DNA of 64,000 bases from Myxococcales bacterium (GCA_947483555.1 CANKMW010000012.1:62001-126000), one strand, 5' to 3'; positions 20,135 through 27,558 are shown, counted from the stretch's first letter. Made by a program: numbers and translations. Notes: generated by a model from the letters alone, not told the origin.

Positions 20135-20638
20135 TCAGTCGCGGCGGCCCTGGAGGCGGAGCAGCTCGGCCATGTCCTTCTGCCCGAAGGGGTTGTCGAT
20201 GAGGAGGACGGTGCCGTCGCCGTGGTCGGTCTCGTCGAGGACGATCTCGAGGGCGCGGCGGGCGCCGATGATGCCGGTGGCGCGGCCGGGCGCCTCGAGG
20301 GCAAAGCTGGTGACGCCGGCGGCGGTGGCGACGTCGCGCATCCAGCGGACGTCCTGGCGCAGCTCGGCGTCGCCGTAGCCGGTCGACGGGCCGACACCGA
20401 ACAGCAGCACGCGCGCGAAGGTCAGGCGGCGGCCGGGCGGCATGAGCACGGTCTCGCCGCGGTCGCCGCGCAGGTGGCCGCCCTTGAGCAGGCGGGTGAG
20501 GCGGCCGCCGAGCCGCCAGTCGGCGAGGCCGGCGGCGCCGCGGAGCGGGCGCTCGTCGGTGAAGACCGGCAACAGCAGCGCGTCGTGCGGCGCCTCGTCC
20601 CACTTGGCCAGATCCAGCGGCAGGAGCGAGAGCTTCAT
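20135..20638 (-). CDS. Stand-alone M17 leucyl-aminopeptidase N-terminal (macro-like) domain protein
   Basis: This 167-aa protein resembles only the N-terminal domain of M17 leucyl aminopeptidases (DALLLPVFTDERPLRGAAGLADWRLGGRL, RLTFARVLLFGVG). It lacks the catalytic domain with the NTDAEGR motif. Such orphan domains are common in Myxococcota and are of unknown role, perhaps ligand binding. It lies between nusB (6 bases upstream) and the MpaB gene (4 bases downstream), hence probably in the rib-nusB transcript. Confidence 0.75.
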   Translation of the reverse strand: MKLSLLPLDLAKWDEAPHDALLLPVFTDERPLRGAAGLADWRLGGRLTRLLKGGHLRGDRGETVLMPPGRRLTFARVLLFGVGPSTGYGDAELRQDVRWMRDVATAAGVTSFALEAPGRATGIIGARRALEIVLDETDHGDGTVLLIDNPFGQKDMAELLRLQGRRD

Positions 20639-20644
20639 GCCGGC

Positions 20645-21217
20645 CTAGGCTGCGTCGCCGGTGGAGCCGTCGCCGGCGCCGGCGACCGCGGCCGGCTCGA
20701 CGGCCGGCTCGACGGTGACCGCGACCGCGGCCGGCTCGACCGGGTCCGCGGCCGCGAGGTCGGTGGCCAGCTCCGGTGCGCCGGGATCGCGGCGGCCGAG
20801 GGCCTGGGCGATGCGATCGAGCACGCCGTTGACGAACGCCGGCGACTCGGCGGTGCCGAAGCGCTTGGCCAGCTCGACCGCCTCGTTGATGACCACCTTC
20901 ATCGGCGTCTCGGGGACGCCCAGCAGCTCGCCGACCGCGAGGCGCAGGATGTTGCGATCGACCCGCGCCATGCGATCGAGCCGCCAGTTGCGCGACGCAC
21001 TCACGATCGCGGCGTCGACCGCGGCCGGATCGCTGGCCGCCGCCCGGGCCAGCACCTGCGCGAAGTCGCGCGCCTCGGGATCGACGTCGAGCTCGAAGCG
21101 CTCGGCGTAGGTGGCCACCGCATCGTCGACCCCGCCGCCGGCCCCGGCGGCCAGGTCCTGCGCGTAGAGCACCTGCAGCGCCAGCGCTCGCGCCTTGCGC
21201 CGCGAGCCGAGGCTCAT
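20645..21217 (-). CDS. nusB: Transcription antitermination factor NusB
   Basis: A 190-aa protein starting at ATG 21217, which overlaps the ribH stop (ATGA). The NusB fold is recognisable: [18 protein letters not shown] at the start, [23 protein letters not shown] near 85-110 and [30 protein letters not shown] near 120-145. NusB binds BoxA RNA with S10 in antitermination of rRNA operons. The C-terminal 45 residues are an Ala/Val/Glu/Pro tail beyond the usual family length (about 140 aa). Operon position after ribH is the common bacterial arrangement. Confidence 0.95.
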   Translation of the reverse strand: MSLGSRRKARALALQVLYAQDLAAGAGGGVDDAVATYAERFELDVDPEARDFAQVLARAAASDPAAVDAAIVSASRNWRLDRMARVDRNILRLAVGELLGVPETPMKVVINEAVELAKRFGTAESPAFVNGVLDRIAQALGRRDPGAPELATDLAAADPVEPAAVAVTVEPAVEPAAVAGAGDGSTGDAA

Positions 21218-21699
21218 GAGCCCGCCTTCAACAGCGCCCGCAGCTGCGCCATCTCGATCGCCGCCATCGCCGCGTCGAAGCCCTTGTTGCCGGCCTTGGT
21301 GCCGGCGCGCTCGAGCGCCTGCTCGATGGTGTCGGTGGTCAGCACGCCGAACACCACCGGCACGTCGCTGCTCGCGGCGGCGCCGGCCACGCCCTTGGCG
21401 GCCTCGCCGGCGACGTAGTCGAAGTGCGGGGTGGCGCCCCGGATGACCGCGCCCAGCGCGATGACGGCGTCGGCGCCGCCGCGCGCCAGCACCCAGCGCA
21501 CCACCTGCGGCAGCTCCCACGCGCCCGGGCAGCGGACCACGGTCACCGCGTCGGCGCTGCCACCCAGGCGGACGATGGCGTCGAGCGCGCCGGCGATGAG
21601 CGGCTCGACGATCAGCCCGTTGAAGCGGCTGGCGACGATCGCGAAGCGCAGACCCGACGCGGAGAGCTGTCCTTCGAGCACGGTGGGCATCAGGGCCAC
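21214..21699 (-). CDS. ribH: 6,7-dimethyl-8-ribityllumazine synthase
   Basis: The 161-aa enzyme condenses 5-amino-6-ribitylaminouracil with 3,4-dihydroxybutanone 4-phosphate in riboflavin synthesis. Diagnostic motifs: ASRFN near 24, CPGAWELP near 57, [14 protein letters not shown] near 82 (catalytic His) and [23 protein letters not shown] near 117. Length is normal. The start may be ATG 21690 (MPTVLEG) rather than 21699. Lies 3 bases after ribB and overlaps nusB. Confidence 0.96.
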   Translation of the reverse strand: MALMPTVLEGQLSASGLRFAIVASRFNGLIVEPLIAGALDAIVRLGGSADAVTVVRCPGAWELPQVVRWVLARGGADAVIALGAVIRGATPHFDYVAGEAAKGVAGAAASSDVPVVFGVLTTDTIEQALERAGTKAGNKGFDAAMAAIEMAQLRALLKAGS

Positions 21700-21702
21700 A
21701 CT

Positions 21703-22896
21703 CTATCCCACGTCCGCCGCGGACGCGCGACGGGCGCCGGCGCGGGGCGGAATCGTCACCCGCTCGACGACCCGGATGCCAAACCCCTCGATGCCGACGA
21801 TGCGGCGCTCGTTGTTGGACATCAGGCGGATCGGCCCCAGCCCGAGGTCGGCCAGCACCTGGGCCCCGAGCCCGAAGTCCCGCAGCGCCTCGCTCGACTG
21901 TTCGGGCCGCGCCGCCCCGCTGCTGGCGCGCCCACCGACCAGCTTCTCGAAGCTGCGGGCCAGGCTCGAGCGGCCGCGGGCGTGCACGTAGAGGAACACG
22001 CCGCAGCCAGCCTCGTCGATGGCCCGCAGCGCCGCCTCGACGTCGGGGCGCAGCGCGAATGGATCGACCACCGGATCATGGGCCGCGACCCGCACCAGCA
22101 CCGGTCCGGTCGCCGCCGCCGGCTCGCCGCGCACCAGCGCCAGGTACTCGGTGTCCTCGACCTCGGTATCGTACAGGTAGGCGCGGAACGGCTCGCCGGG
22201 CCCGAGCCAGCCGGGCCGCAACCCGGACTCGCTCTTGCGGCGGACGATGTGCTCGCGCTCGAGCCGGTACGCGATCAGGTCGGCGACCGAGCAGATGACC
22301 AGCCCGTGCTCGCGAGCGAACGCCTCGAGCTCTGGCATGCGCGCCATCTCACCGTCGTCGCGCATGATCTCGCAGATCACCCCGGCCGGCTTGCAGCCGG
22401 CCAGCCGGGCGAGGTCGACCGAGCCCTCGGTCTGACCGGTACGCACCAGGACGCCGCCCTTGCGGGCCCGCAACGGGAAGACGTGACCGGGCGAGACCAG
22501 GTCGCCGGGACGGGCGCCGTCGGCGATCGCGGCCAGGACCGTGGTGTAACGGTCGCGCGCCGAGATGCCGGTCGAGACCCCGTGGCGAGCCTCGATCGAG
22601 ACCGTGAACGCGGTGCCGAGGCTGGCCTGGTTGTCGCGCACCATCATCGGCAGCTCGAGGCGATCGATGAGCGTTCCGTCCATGGCCAGGCAGATGAGGC
22701 CGCGGGCGTGGCGGGCCATGAAGTTGATGGCCTCGGGCGTGACCTTCTCGGCGGCCAGCACCAGATCGCCCTCGTTCTCGCGATCCTCGTCGTCGACCAT
22801 GATGACCATCTGGCCGGCGCGGATGGCCTCGAGCGCGGCGGTGACCCGGGCGGCGGCGGTGGTGAGTTGCTCGGGCTTGATGGGCTTGTCGGGCAT
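21703..22896 (-). CDS. ribB: 3,4-dihydroxybutanone 4-phosphate synthase fused to a degenerate GTP cyclohydrolase II domain (RibBX-type)
   Basis: Start ATG 22896 gives 397 aa. The N-terminal RibB domain (about 15-215) is intact: [51 protein letters not shown] and [16 protein letters not shown]. Its RibA-like C-terminal half (about 230-397) keeps the framework ([48 protein letters not shown]). It lacks the zinc Cys cluster (C-x10-RCDCG); [16 protein letters not shown] stands in its place. It should therefore form the 4-carbon precursor but not open GTP. RibBX proteins of this kind are known; another RibA must exist elsewhere. Confidence 0.93.
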   Translation of the reverse strand: MPDKPIKPEQLTTAAARVTAALEAIRAGQMVIMVDDEDRENEGDLVLAAEKVTPEAINFMARHARGLICLAMDGTLIDRLELPMMVRDNQASLGTAFTVSIEARHGVSTGISARDRYTTVLAAIADGARPGDLVSPGHVFPLRARKGGVLVRTGQTEGSVDLARLAGCKPAGVICEIMRDDGEMARMPELEAFAREHGLVICSVADLIAYRLEREHIVRRKSESGLRPGWLGPGEPFRAYLYDTEVEDTEYLALVRGEPAAATGPVLVRVAAHDPVVDPFALRPDVEAALRAIDEAGCGVFLYVHARGRSSLARSFEKLVGGRASSGAARPEQSSEALRDFGLGAQVLADLGLGPIRLMSNNERRIVGIEGFGIRVVERVTIPPRAGARRASAADVG

Positions 22897-22903
22897 GGCG
22901 ACC

Positions 22904-23527
22904 TCAGGATGATGCCGGGCGATAGCCGCCCAGGAGCTTCTCGACGTACTTGCCGATGACGTCGACCTCGAGGTTGACCTCATCGCCGGCGCGACGCGCG
23001 CCCAGCGTGGTCGCCACCGCGGTGTGCGGGATGATCGCGACCTCGAAGCCGGCGTCGTCGACGCGGTTGACGGTGAGGCTGATGCCGTCGACGGCGATCG
23101 AGCCTTTCTCGACCACGTAGCGCAGCAGCGCCGGAGCGGCGCGAAACCCGAGCACCAGGTTGGCGCCGCGATCGACGCGGGACGCCAGCGCGGCGGTGCC
23201 GTCGACGTGGCCGGCGACCAGGTGGCCACCCAGCCGCGCCCCCGCCGCCAGCGCCCGCTCGAGGTTGAGCCGGCTGCCGACCCGGACCCGCCCCAGCGTG
23301 GTGCGCGCCAGGGTCTCGGCGCCGGCCAGCACGGTGTAGGCGCCGTCACCGACCGTGGTCACGGTCAGGCACACGCCGTCGTGGCACACCGACTCGCCGA
23401 CCACCAGCGCCGCCGCCGAGATGGCGGTCGGGCGCACGGTCAGCACCAGCGCGTCGCTGCGCCGGTCGGCGCGGGCGACGGTGCCGATGTCCTCGACGAG
23501 TCCGGTGAACACAGCTTCCTGTACCAT
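22904..23527 (-). CDS. ribE: Riboflavin synthase (alpha chain)
   Basis: Start ATG 23527 gives 207 aa, beginning near the family N-terminus ([10 protein letters not shown] at 6-15). Two lumazine-binding repeats are seen: [15 protein letters not shown] with NLERAL and [10 protein letters not shown] in the first, and [15 protein letters not shown] with [18 protein letters not shown] in the second. It dismutates two 6,7-dimethyl-8-ribityllumazine molecules to riboflavin. Followed after 7 bases by ribB. Upstream, in place of the expected ribD, lies the divergent 23668 gene. No FMN riboswitch consensus is visible in the 140-bp gap. Confidence 0.95.
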   Translation of the reverse strand: MVQEAVFTGLVEDIGTVARADRRSDALVLTVRPTAISAAALVVGESVCHDGVCLTVTTVGDGAYTVLAGAETLARTTLGRVRVGSRLNLERALAAGARLGGHLVAGHVDGTAALASRVDRGANLVLGFRAAPALLRYVVEKGSIAVDGISLTVNRVDDAGFEVAIIPHTAVATTLGARRAGDEVNLEVDVIGKYVEKLLGGYRPASS

Positions 23528-23667
23528 GGCCTCCGGGGGCCCGGGATGTCCGCTCCTTACCGACCCGGCTGCTGCCGGCTTGCGCCTCGGCCATTCCTCG
23601 GGCAACTTGGTGGGCAGAAGCGAGCTGCGTGGGCCGATTCGTCGCCGCGGCACCTTCGGGGAAGCCA

Positions 23668-24402
23668 ATGGCGAAGCTGAATCAGATTCTTGCGATCGAG
23701 AAGGGCATCAAGACCCGCGTCTACGCCGAGTTCACCGAGCTGCACCAGGCGACGCAGAAACCCGCGCTCACCAACGGGTTTCACAAGTCGTACCAGCCGC
23801 GCGACGAGGACGGCGAGACCTATCCGTCCGAGAGCCAGAAGGTGCAGCACCAGGCCGCCGACGTCCTGGACCGGGTCGGCAAGTCGCTCACCGAGCTGTT
23901 CGATATCACCGCGACCAAGGACTGGGCCAACTGCACGGTCCGCGCCGACGTGGTGATCGAGGGCCGCACCCTGCTCGAAGCGGTGCCGGCGACCTACCTG
24001 CTGTTCCTGGAGAAGCAGCTCACCGATCTGGCGACGTTCGTCGCCAAGATGGCCGAGCTCGACCCCGGCAGCGACTGGTCGATCGACCCCGGCACCGGCC
24101 TGTTCAAGACCGAACCGACCGCGACCCAGCGCACCAAGAAGGTACAGCGCCCGATCGTGCTGTACGACGCCACCGAGCACCACCCGGCGCAGACCCAGCT
24201 CATCACCGAGGACGTGGTCGCCGGGCAGTGGACCACCATCAAGTACTCGGGCGCGATCCCGGCGCCCCGCAAGAAGCAGATCCTGACCCGCATCGAGCGG
24301 CTGTCCAACGCCGTCAAGTTCGCCCGCGAGCAGGCCAACGCCGCCGAGGCCGCCGAGAAGAAGCTCGCGAGGGAGGTGTTCGACTACCTGTTCGCGCCCT
24401 GA
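23668..24402 (+). CDS. Uncharacterised conserved protein (DUF7873-like) leading a structured-RNA locus
   Basis: ATG 23668 gives a 244-aa soluble protein without signal or TM segment. From memory it resembles a family common in Actinomycetota (I believe DUF7873): MAKLNQILAIEKGIK start, HQATQKPAL, SYQPRDEDGETYPSE, DVLDRVGKSLTELFDITATKDWANC, YLLFLEKQLTDLATFV, EHHPAQTQLITEDVVAGQWTT and LSNAVKFAREQANAAE near the end. No catalytic motif is known. Two permuted tRNA-like RNAs and a terminator follow on the same strand, starting 34 bases after the stop, so gene and RNAs are probably cotranscribed. An RNA-binding or RNA-modifying role is inference. The family is rare in this phylum as far as I recall, suggesting transfer. 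Confidence 0.8.
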   Translation: MAKLNQILAIEKGIKTRVYAEFTELHQATQKPALTNGFHKSYQPRDEDGETYPSESQKVQHQAADVLDRVGKSLTELFDITATKDWANCTVRADVVIEGRTLLEAVPATYLLFLEKQLTDLATFVAKMAELDPGSDWSIDPGTGLFKTEPTATQRTKKVQRPIVLYDATEHHPAQTQLITEDVVAGQWTTIKYSGAIPAPRKKQILTRIERLSNAVKFAREQANAAEAAEKKLAREVFDYLFAP

Positions 24403-24435
24403 GCCGGCCGACGGTAGCAATCAAGATTCCCGCAT

Positions 24436-24612
24436 GGGAGACAAGCTGAGACTCAAGCTCAAGCTGACCGGAACAGCCAGTCACGACGTGGAGGTTCGAA
24501 TCCTCCCGGGACCACCAGTTGTACGTTCGTTCGGGCCCCGTGGCGAAATGGTAGACGCAGGCCCGCTTCGCGGGTCGGTCGCGACGGCTGAAGCAATCTG
24601 AAGCTCTCTCCC
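24436..24612 (+). ncRNA. Circularly permuted tRNA-like RNA, element 1
   Basis: Read 5 to 3 prime the parts are as follows. A terminal stem strand GGGAGA (24436-24441) pairs with TCTCCC (24607-24612). CAGCC (24474-24478) pairs with GGCTG (24586-24590). GTCACGAC (24480-24487) pairs with GTCGCGAC (24578-24585), one mismatch. Next comes a T-arm GGAGG, TTCGAAT, CCTCC (24490-24506). The acceptor strand CGGGACC (24507-24513) is followed by ACCA and a 16-nt linker, then the complementary strand GGCCCCG (24534-24540), 6 of 7 pairs. TG (positions 8-9) and a D-arm GCG, AAATGGTAGA, CGC (24543-24558) follow. A 7-bp local hairpin (24560-24576) sits where an anticodon arm could begin. Order and tertiary bases fit a permuted class-II-like tRNA or YrlA-type tRNA mimic. 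Confidence 0.7.
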
Positions 24613-24622
24613 AGACTCAAAC

Positions 24623-24774
24623 TGCCGAGCGCGCCCTCTCTCCCGCGATCACACGGCCCAAGATGCCGGTTCGAATCCGGTAGCCGGCTCCACCTGTGCC
24701 GGCTTTGACTAACGGCAAGTCGTGGGCACGAAGATCTCAGTGATCGCACCTGCCGTGGGCACGCGAAACCGGCA
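24623..24774 (+). ncRNA. Circularly permuted tRNA-like RNA, element 2 (complete tRNA signature)
   Basis: An outer stem is built from TGCCG/CGGCA (24623-24627 with 24770-24774), CGCG/CGCG (24630-24633 with 24762-24765), CCC/GGG and GCGATCAC/GTGATCGC (24645-24652 with 24740-24747). Within it lies a full tRNA body in permuted order: anticodon-stem strand GCCCA (24656-24660), variable AGAT, T-arm GCCGG-TTCGAAT-CCGGT (24665-24681), acceptor AGCCGGC (24682-24688) closed by the loop TCCACCTGT onto GCCGGCT (24698-24704), TT, D-arm GACT-AACGGCA-AGTC (24707-24721), G26, then TGGGC (24723-24727) pairing with GCCCA. Acceptor pairing is 7 of 7. U8, A14, A15-U48, G18G19, A21 and U54U55C56 are all present. 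The mimicry is seen directly; function is unknown. Confidence 0.85.
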
Positions 24775-24775
24775 C

Positions 24776-24797
24776 CTGTGCGAGGGAACTCGCACAG
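24776..24797 (+). ncRNA. Perfect 9-bp hairpin with GGAA tetraloop
   Basis: CTGTGCGAG pairs with CTCGCACAG around a GGAA (GNRA) loop. It begins one base after the outer stem of element 2 and ends 3 bases before the terminator stem. GNRA loops often dock tertiary receptors or proteins, so it may be a third domain of the RNA. Confidence 0.7.
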
Positions 24798-24800
24798 TTC

Positions 24801-24838
24801 GATCCCCGGAGCCGGGTACAGTTCCGGGGATCACTATT
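24801..24838 (+). terminator. Intrinsic terminator of the protein-RNA locus
   Basis: GATCCCCGG (24801-24809) pairs perfectly with CCGGGGATC (24824-24832) around a 14-nt loop. ACTATTTTC follows, giving a short U-rich release tract. It closes the unit made of the 23668 gene and the two tRNA-like RNAs before the lectin-domain gene. Confidence 0.75.
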
Positions 24839-24871
24839 TTCGGTTCCGCAGCGCTGGCGCGAGATCGTACA

Positions 24872-25561
24872 ATGGGAGATCGAGGGAATGTGCAGCGCAC
24901 GATAGTCGCCATCGTCACGTCGTGGGCCCTGGCAAGTGCGGGCTGCGCCTTCCGTCCCTCGGGGGCCAGCGACAGCGACGCCGCCGGCGACGACGGCGGC
25001 GGCGACCCCGACGCGACGTCGACGGATGACGACGCGGCCGCCACCGACGCGGCCAGCACCGACGCGGCCAGCACCGACGCGGCCACCGACGCCAGGCCCG
25101 ACGCCAGGCCCGACGCCGAGCTGCCGATGTGCCCGATCGGCTACGCAGCCATCGGCGCCTCGACGACGATGTACCGCGTGATCGAGGTCGACGTGTCGTG
25201 GAGCGTCGCCGCCGCTGACTGCGACGACGACGATGAGCTGGTCACCTTGGGCGGCTCGACCCACCTGGTGGTGGTAGGTGACGACGCCGAGAAGGCGCTC
25301 CTCACCAGCAGCAACATCAGCGGCAACACCTGGGTCGGCCTCAGCGACCAGGCCACCGAAGGGGTGTTCGTGTGGGTGACCGCCGAGCCGACCAACGGCT
25401 ACCCGGCGGTCGGCCAGCAGCCGCCGTGGGACAACGGCGACCCCGATGGCGCCACCGCCGAGAACTGCGTGCGCTTCAAGAACTCGTTCGACTTCGAGGA
25501 CAAGCCGTGCGCGGACGGCAACAGCTACGTCTGCGAGTGCGACCGGCACCAGCCGCTGTGA
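24872..25561 (+). CDS. C-type-lectin-domain lipoprotein
   Basis: ATG 24872 (or GTG 24890, which has GAGGG just upstream) gives about 229 aa. The signal AIVTSWALASAGC has a lipobox Cys about residue 25. A Thr/Asp/Ala repeat linker follows (TDAASTDAASTDAATDARPDARPDA). From CPIGYAAIG onward (about 92-229) the layout is a C-type lectin domain: AAADCDDDDELVTL, NTWVGLSDQATEGVFVWV, PPWDNGDPDGATAENCVRF and DKPCADGNSYVCEC. This includes the WxN Ca-site-like WDN and the four disulfide Cys. It probably binds a glycan or prey/host surface ligand from the outer membrane. Confidence 0.85.
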   Translation: MGDRGNVQRTIVAIVTSWALASAGCAFRPSGASDSDAAGDDGGGDPDATSTDDDAAATDAASTDAASTDAATDARPDARPDAELPMCPIGYAAIGASTTMYRVIEVDVSWSVAAADCDDDDELVTLGGSTHLVVVGDDAEKALLTSSNISGNTWVGLSDQATEGVFVWVTAEPTNGYPAVGQQPPWDNGDPDGATAENCVRFKNSFDFEDKPCADGNSYVCECDRHQPL

Positions 25562-25576
25562 CCGGCCCCGGTCCGA

Positions 25577-26758
25577 CTACGGCGGCGACGGCGTGGTGAC
25601 CGACCCGACCGACCCGGCCGATCCGCCCGCCGGCTGACAGCGCGGATCGTCGGGGCTGATCGCCGCCGGCTTGCTGCCCCGCTTCATCACCAGCGCGGTG
25701 CCGAGCGCGGTCACGACCGAGAGCAAGATCGCCGCCAGCAACCACGCGCCCCGCTTCGGTCGCACGTCGGCCACCGGTTCGTCGCTGTCCGCGGTGCCGC
25801 CGTCGTCATCCTCCGCCTCGTCCTCCTGCGCCGGCTCCGGTGCGGTGGTGGTGCTGAAGACGTGCAGCGAGCGGGCGCCGATCTGACCCTTGGCGAACAG
25901 CTCGATGTCGAACAGCCCGACCACCTCGGTCGAATGGCCGGGCTCGAGATTGAAGATCAGCTTCGACACCGACCGCAGGACGCTGATCAGGCCGAGCCCG
26001 GCGCCACCGGCTTTCTGCTCCATCTCCGGCGTGCTCGACCGCGCCTTGAGCAGGTACTGCATCGCCCGCGCGCGGGTCAACGAGCCGCCGCCGTCGCGCA
26101 CCGAAAGGCCGAAATAGCGGCCGCTCGAGCCGTAGTGGACCTCGATGGCCGGCACCTCGGACAGCTGGACCAGCTCCTTGAGCGTGCGCTCGCGGTACAG
26201 CTCCTTGCCCTCGGCGTCGACCGGCGCGTGGTACAGCGCGTTCATCATCAGCTCGTCGGCGACCGTCTGGATGCGCTCGCGCACCGGCCCCCTCACGCCG
26301 GCCAGGTTCGCGTACTGCATCAGCACGTCGATCGCCTTGTTCTTGTCGGCGTAGCTCTTCACCACCATCGAGAAGGTGGTCACGCCCCACGGGAAGTACT
26401 TGTTGAGGCCGAAGATGTTGCCGCGCAACGCCTTGGTGGCGCTGGCGATGAACTCGTCGGCGTCGAAGCGATCGCCGTGGCTCATCACGCTGACCACGTG
26501 CGCATCGCCGAACACCGGCAGGTCGTCGGTGATCTTGTGGTCATCGCCGACGATGTAGATGACCGACGAACCGGCGGGCAGCTTGGTGTGCAACCCGACC
26601 GGTGGCCGCTCGGTGCGAGCATCGACGATGACCAGATCCGGCTTGCGCTCACCTTCGAGGATGGTGAGATCCTTGCCGAAGACTGCGGTCGACGCCGTCG
26701 ACGCGGTGACACGCTGGACCTCCCGCTTGAGGCGGTTGTCAGCCGTGAGGACGGACAT
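25577..26758 (-). CDS. Histidine-kinase-like ATPase protein with pseudo-receiver and C-terminal membrane anchor
   Basis: Start ATG 26758 (MSVLTADNRL; an ATG at 26773 is also in frame) gives 393 aa. Residues about 1-115 look like a receiver fold without the phospho-Asp pattern. Residues about 150-290 form a GHKL/HATPase domain: N-box ELMMNALYHAP, VRDGGGSL and GGAGLGL. No HisKA dimerisation/His box is present. A Glu/Asp-rich linker leads to a TM helix near 345-365 (AWLLAAILLSVVTALGTALV) and a short Pro/Ser-rich tail. It resembles anti-sigma/SpoIIAB-like or regulatory ATPases rather than a classic sensor kinase. It is followed from upstream by a coiled-coil gene 41 bases away. Confidence 0.8.
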   Translation of the reverse strand: MSVLTADNRLKREVQRVTASTASTAVFGKDLTILEGERKPDLVIVDARTERPPVGLHTKLPAGSSVIYIVGDDHKITDDLPVFGDAHVVSVMSHGDRFDADEFIASATKALRGNIFGLNKYFPWGVTTFSMVVKSYADKNKAIDVLMQYANLAGVRGPVRERIQTVADELMMNALYHAPVDAEGKELYRERTLKELVQLSEVPAIEVHYGSSGRYFGLSVRDGGGSLTRARAMQYLLKARSSTPEMEQKAGGAGLGLISVLRSVSKLIFNLEPGHSTEVVGLFDIELFAKGQIGARSLHVFSTTTAPEPAQEDEAEDDDGGTADSDEPVADVRPKRGAWLLAAILLSVVTALGTALVMKRGSKPAAISPDDPRCQPAGGSAGSVGSVTTPSPP

Positions 26759-26799
26759 GTGGTGGCGGAGCATCGGGCGCTTCAGGTCGTCGTGTCAGG

Positions 26800-27558
26800 T
26801 CACTTCTTGGGTGGGATGACGGCGGTCTGGCCGGTGACCGTGTGGCCGCGTGCGGTGCCCAGCGCCGGCAGCGCGGTCCCCGCCGCAGCGGCGGCCGGTT
26901 CGGTCTTGGCGGCGGGGGCGGCGACCGCGTCCTTGACCGCCTCCTTGACCTCGGCGCCAGCGTCTTTCGCGGCCGGCTTGCTGCCCTTGCCGAGCTTCTC
27001 GGCCAGCTCGAGGCGATCGCGGACCATGGTGGTCTCCTTGTGATCGGCCTCGTGCTTCTCGATCTCCTCCTTGCGCAGCTTGATCTCGGCCTCGAGGTCC
27101 GCGATCTCGCTTCGCAACATCCCGACCCGGCTCTGCAGATCGTTCTGGCGGCGGATGGCGTCCTTGATGATCGTCGGCAACTGGATGCCGACCGACTCGA
27201 GGGAGAACTTCACCACCTGCACGACCAGCTCGACGTTGTCGCTCGGCAAGGTCCGCATCAGCTCGATGGCCTTGTCGATGCCGTAGTCGTCGGAGTCAGG
27301 GGCCGCGGCCGCGGCTGGAGCCGGACGTGCGGCGAGCGCGGCGGCGGCGGGCGCCGGGGGCGCGACCGCGGGCGCCGGGGCAGCGACGGCAGGCGTGGCG
27401 GCCACCGCCGGCCTGGGCGGCTCGGCGGCTGGCGCTGGCTTGGCACCCACCGACGGGGCCGGGGCCGCGGACGCCGGAGCCGGCGTCAGGTCGACCCGAT
27501 CGACGGGCGAGTCGAAGTCATCCTTACGCTTCTTGTCCTTCTTGTCGAAAAGACCCAT
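26800..27558 (-). CDS. Coiled-coil protein with long Pro/Ala linker
   Basis: A 252-aa protein. It has a charged start (MGLFDKKDKKRKDD), a Pro/Ala linker to about residue 88, and a conserved-looking helical block (YGIDKAIELMRTLPSDNVELVVQVVKFSLESVGIQL). A coiled coil follows at about 130-175 (LQSRVGMLRSEIADLEAEI, LRKEEIEKHEADHKE). The C-terminus is again low complexity. No signal or TM. It is probably a scaffold for the adjacent membrane ATPase, as both are on one strand; that is inferred. Confidence 0.75.
   Translation of the reverse strand: MGLFDKKDKKRKDDFDSPVDRVDLTPAPASAAPAPSVGAKPAPAAEPPRPAVAATPAVAAPAPAVAPPAPAAAALAARPAPAAAAAPDSDDYGIDKAIELMRTLPSDNVELVVQVVKFSLESVGIQLPTIIKDAIRRQNDLQSRVGMLRSEIADLEAEIKLRKEEIEKHEADHKETTMVRDRLELAEKLGKGSKPAAKDAGAEVKEAVKDAVAAPAAKTEPAAAAAGTALPALGTARGHTVTGQTAVIPPKK

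Noticed and set aside
23528-23667. FMN riboswitch or small SRP RNA upstream of ribE
   Set aside because: None of the RFN core words nor the GGAAGCAGC-type SRP apical loop is present on either strand.
24534-24691. A single linear class-II tRNA (Leu-like) with an intron
   Set aside because: GGCCCCG at the 5-prime side does not pair with AGCCGGC at the 3-prime side. The would-be anticodon loop lacks U33, and GCCGGCT directly downstream pairs perfectly with AGCCGGC. The permuted reading explains both halves better.
24459-24749. 96-aa minus-strand frame over the tRNA-like region
   Set aside because: It contains the VVPGGFEPP and LPDSNRH words that arise from reading T-arm sequence backwards; a spurious frame.
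24436-24774. Permuted (two-piece) tmRNA
   Set aside because: No tag-peptide reading frame ending in a hydrophobic AA pair, and the D-side sequence is tRNA-like rather than the GGGGxxGATxxTGG start of tmRNA.
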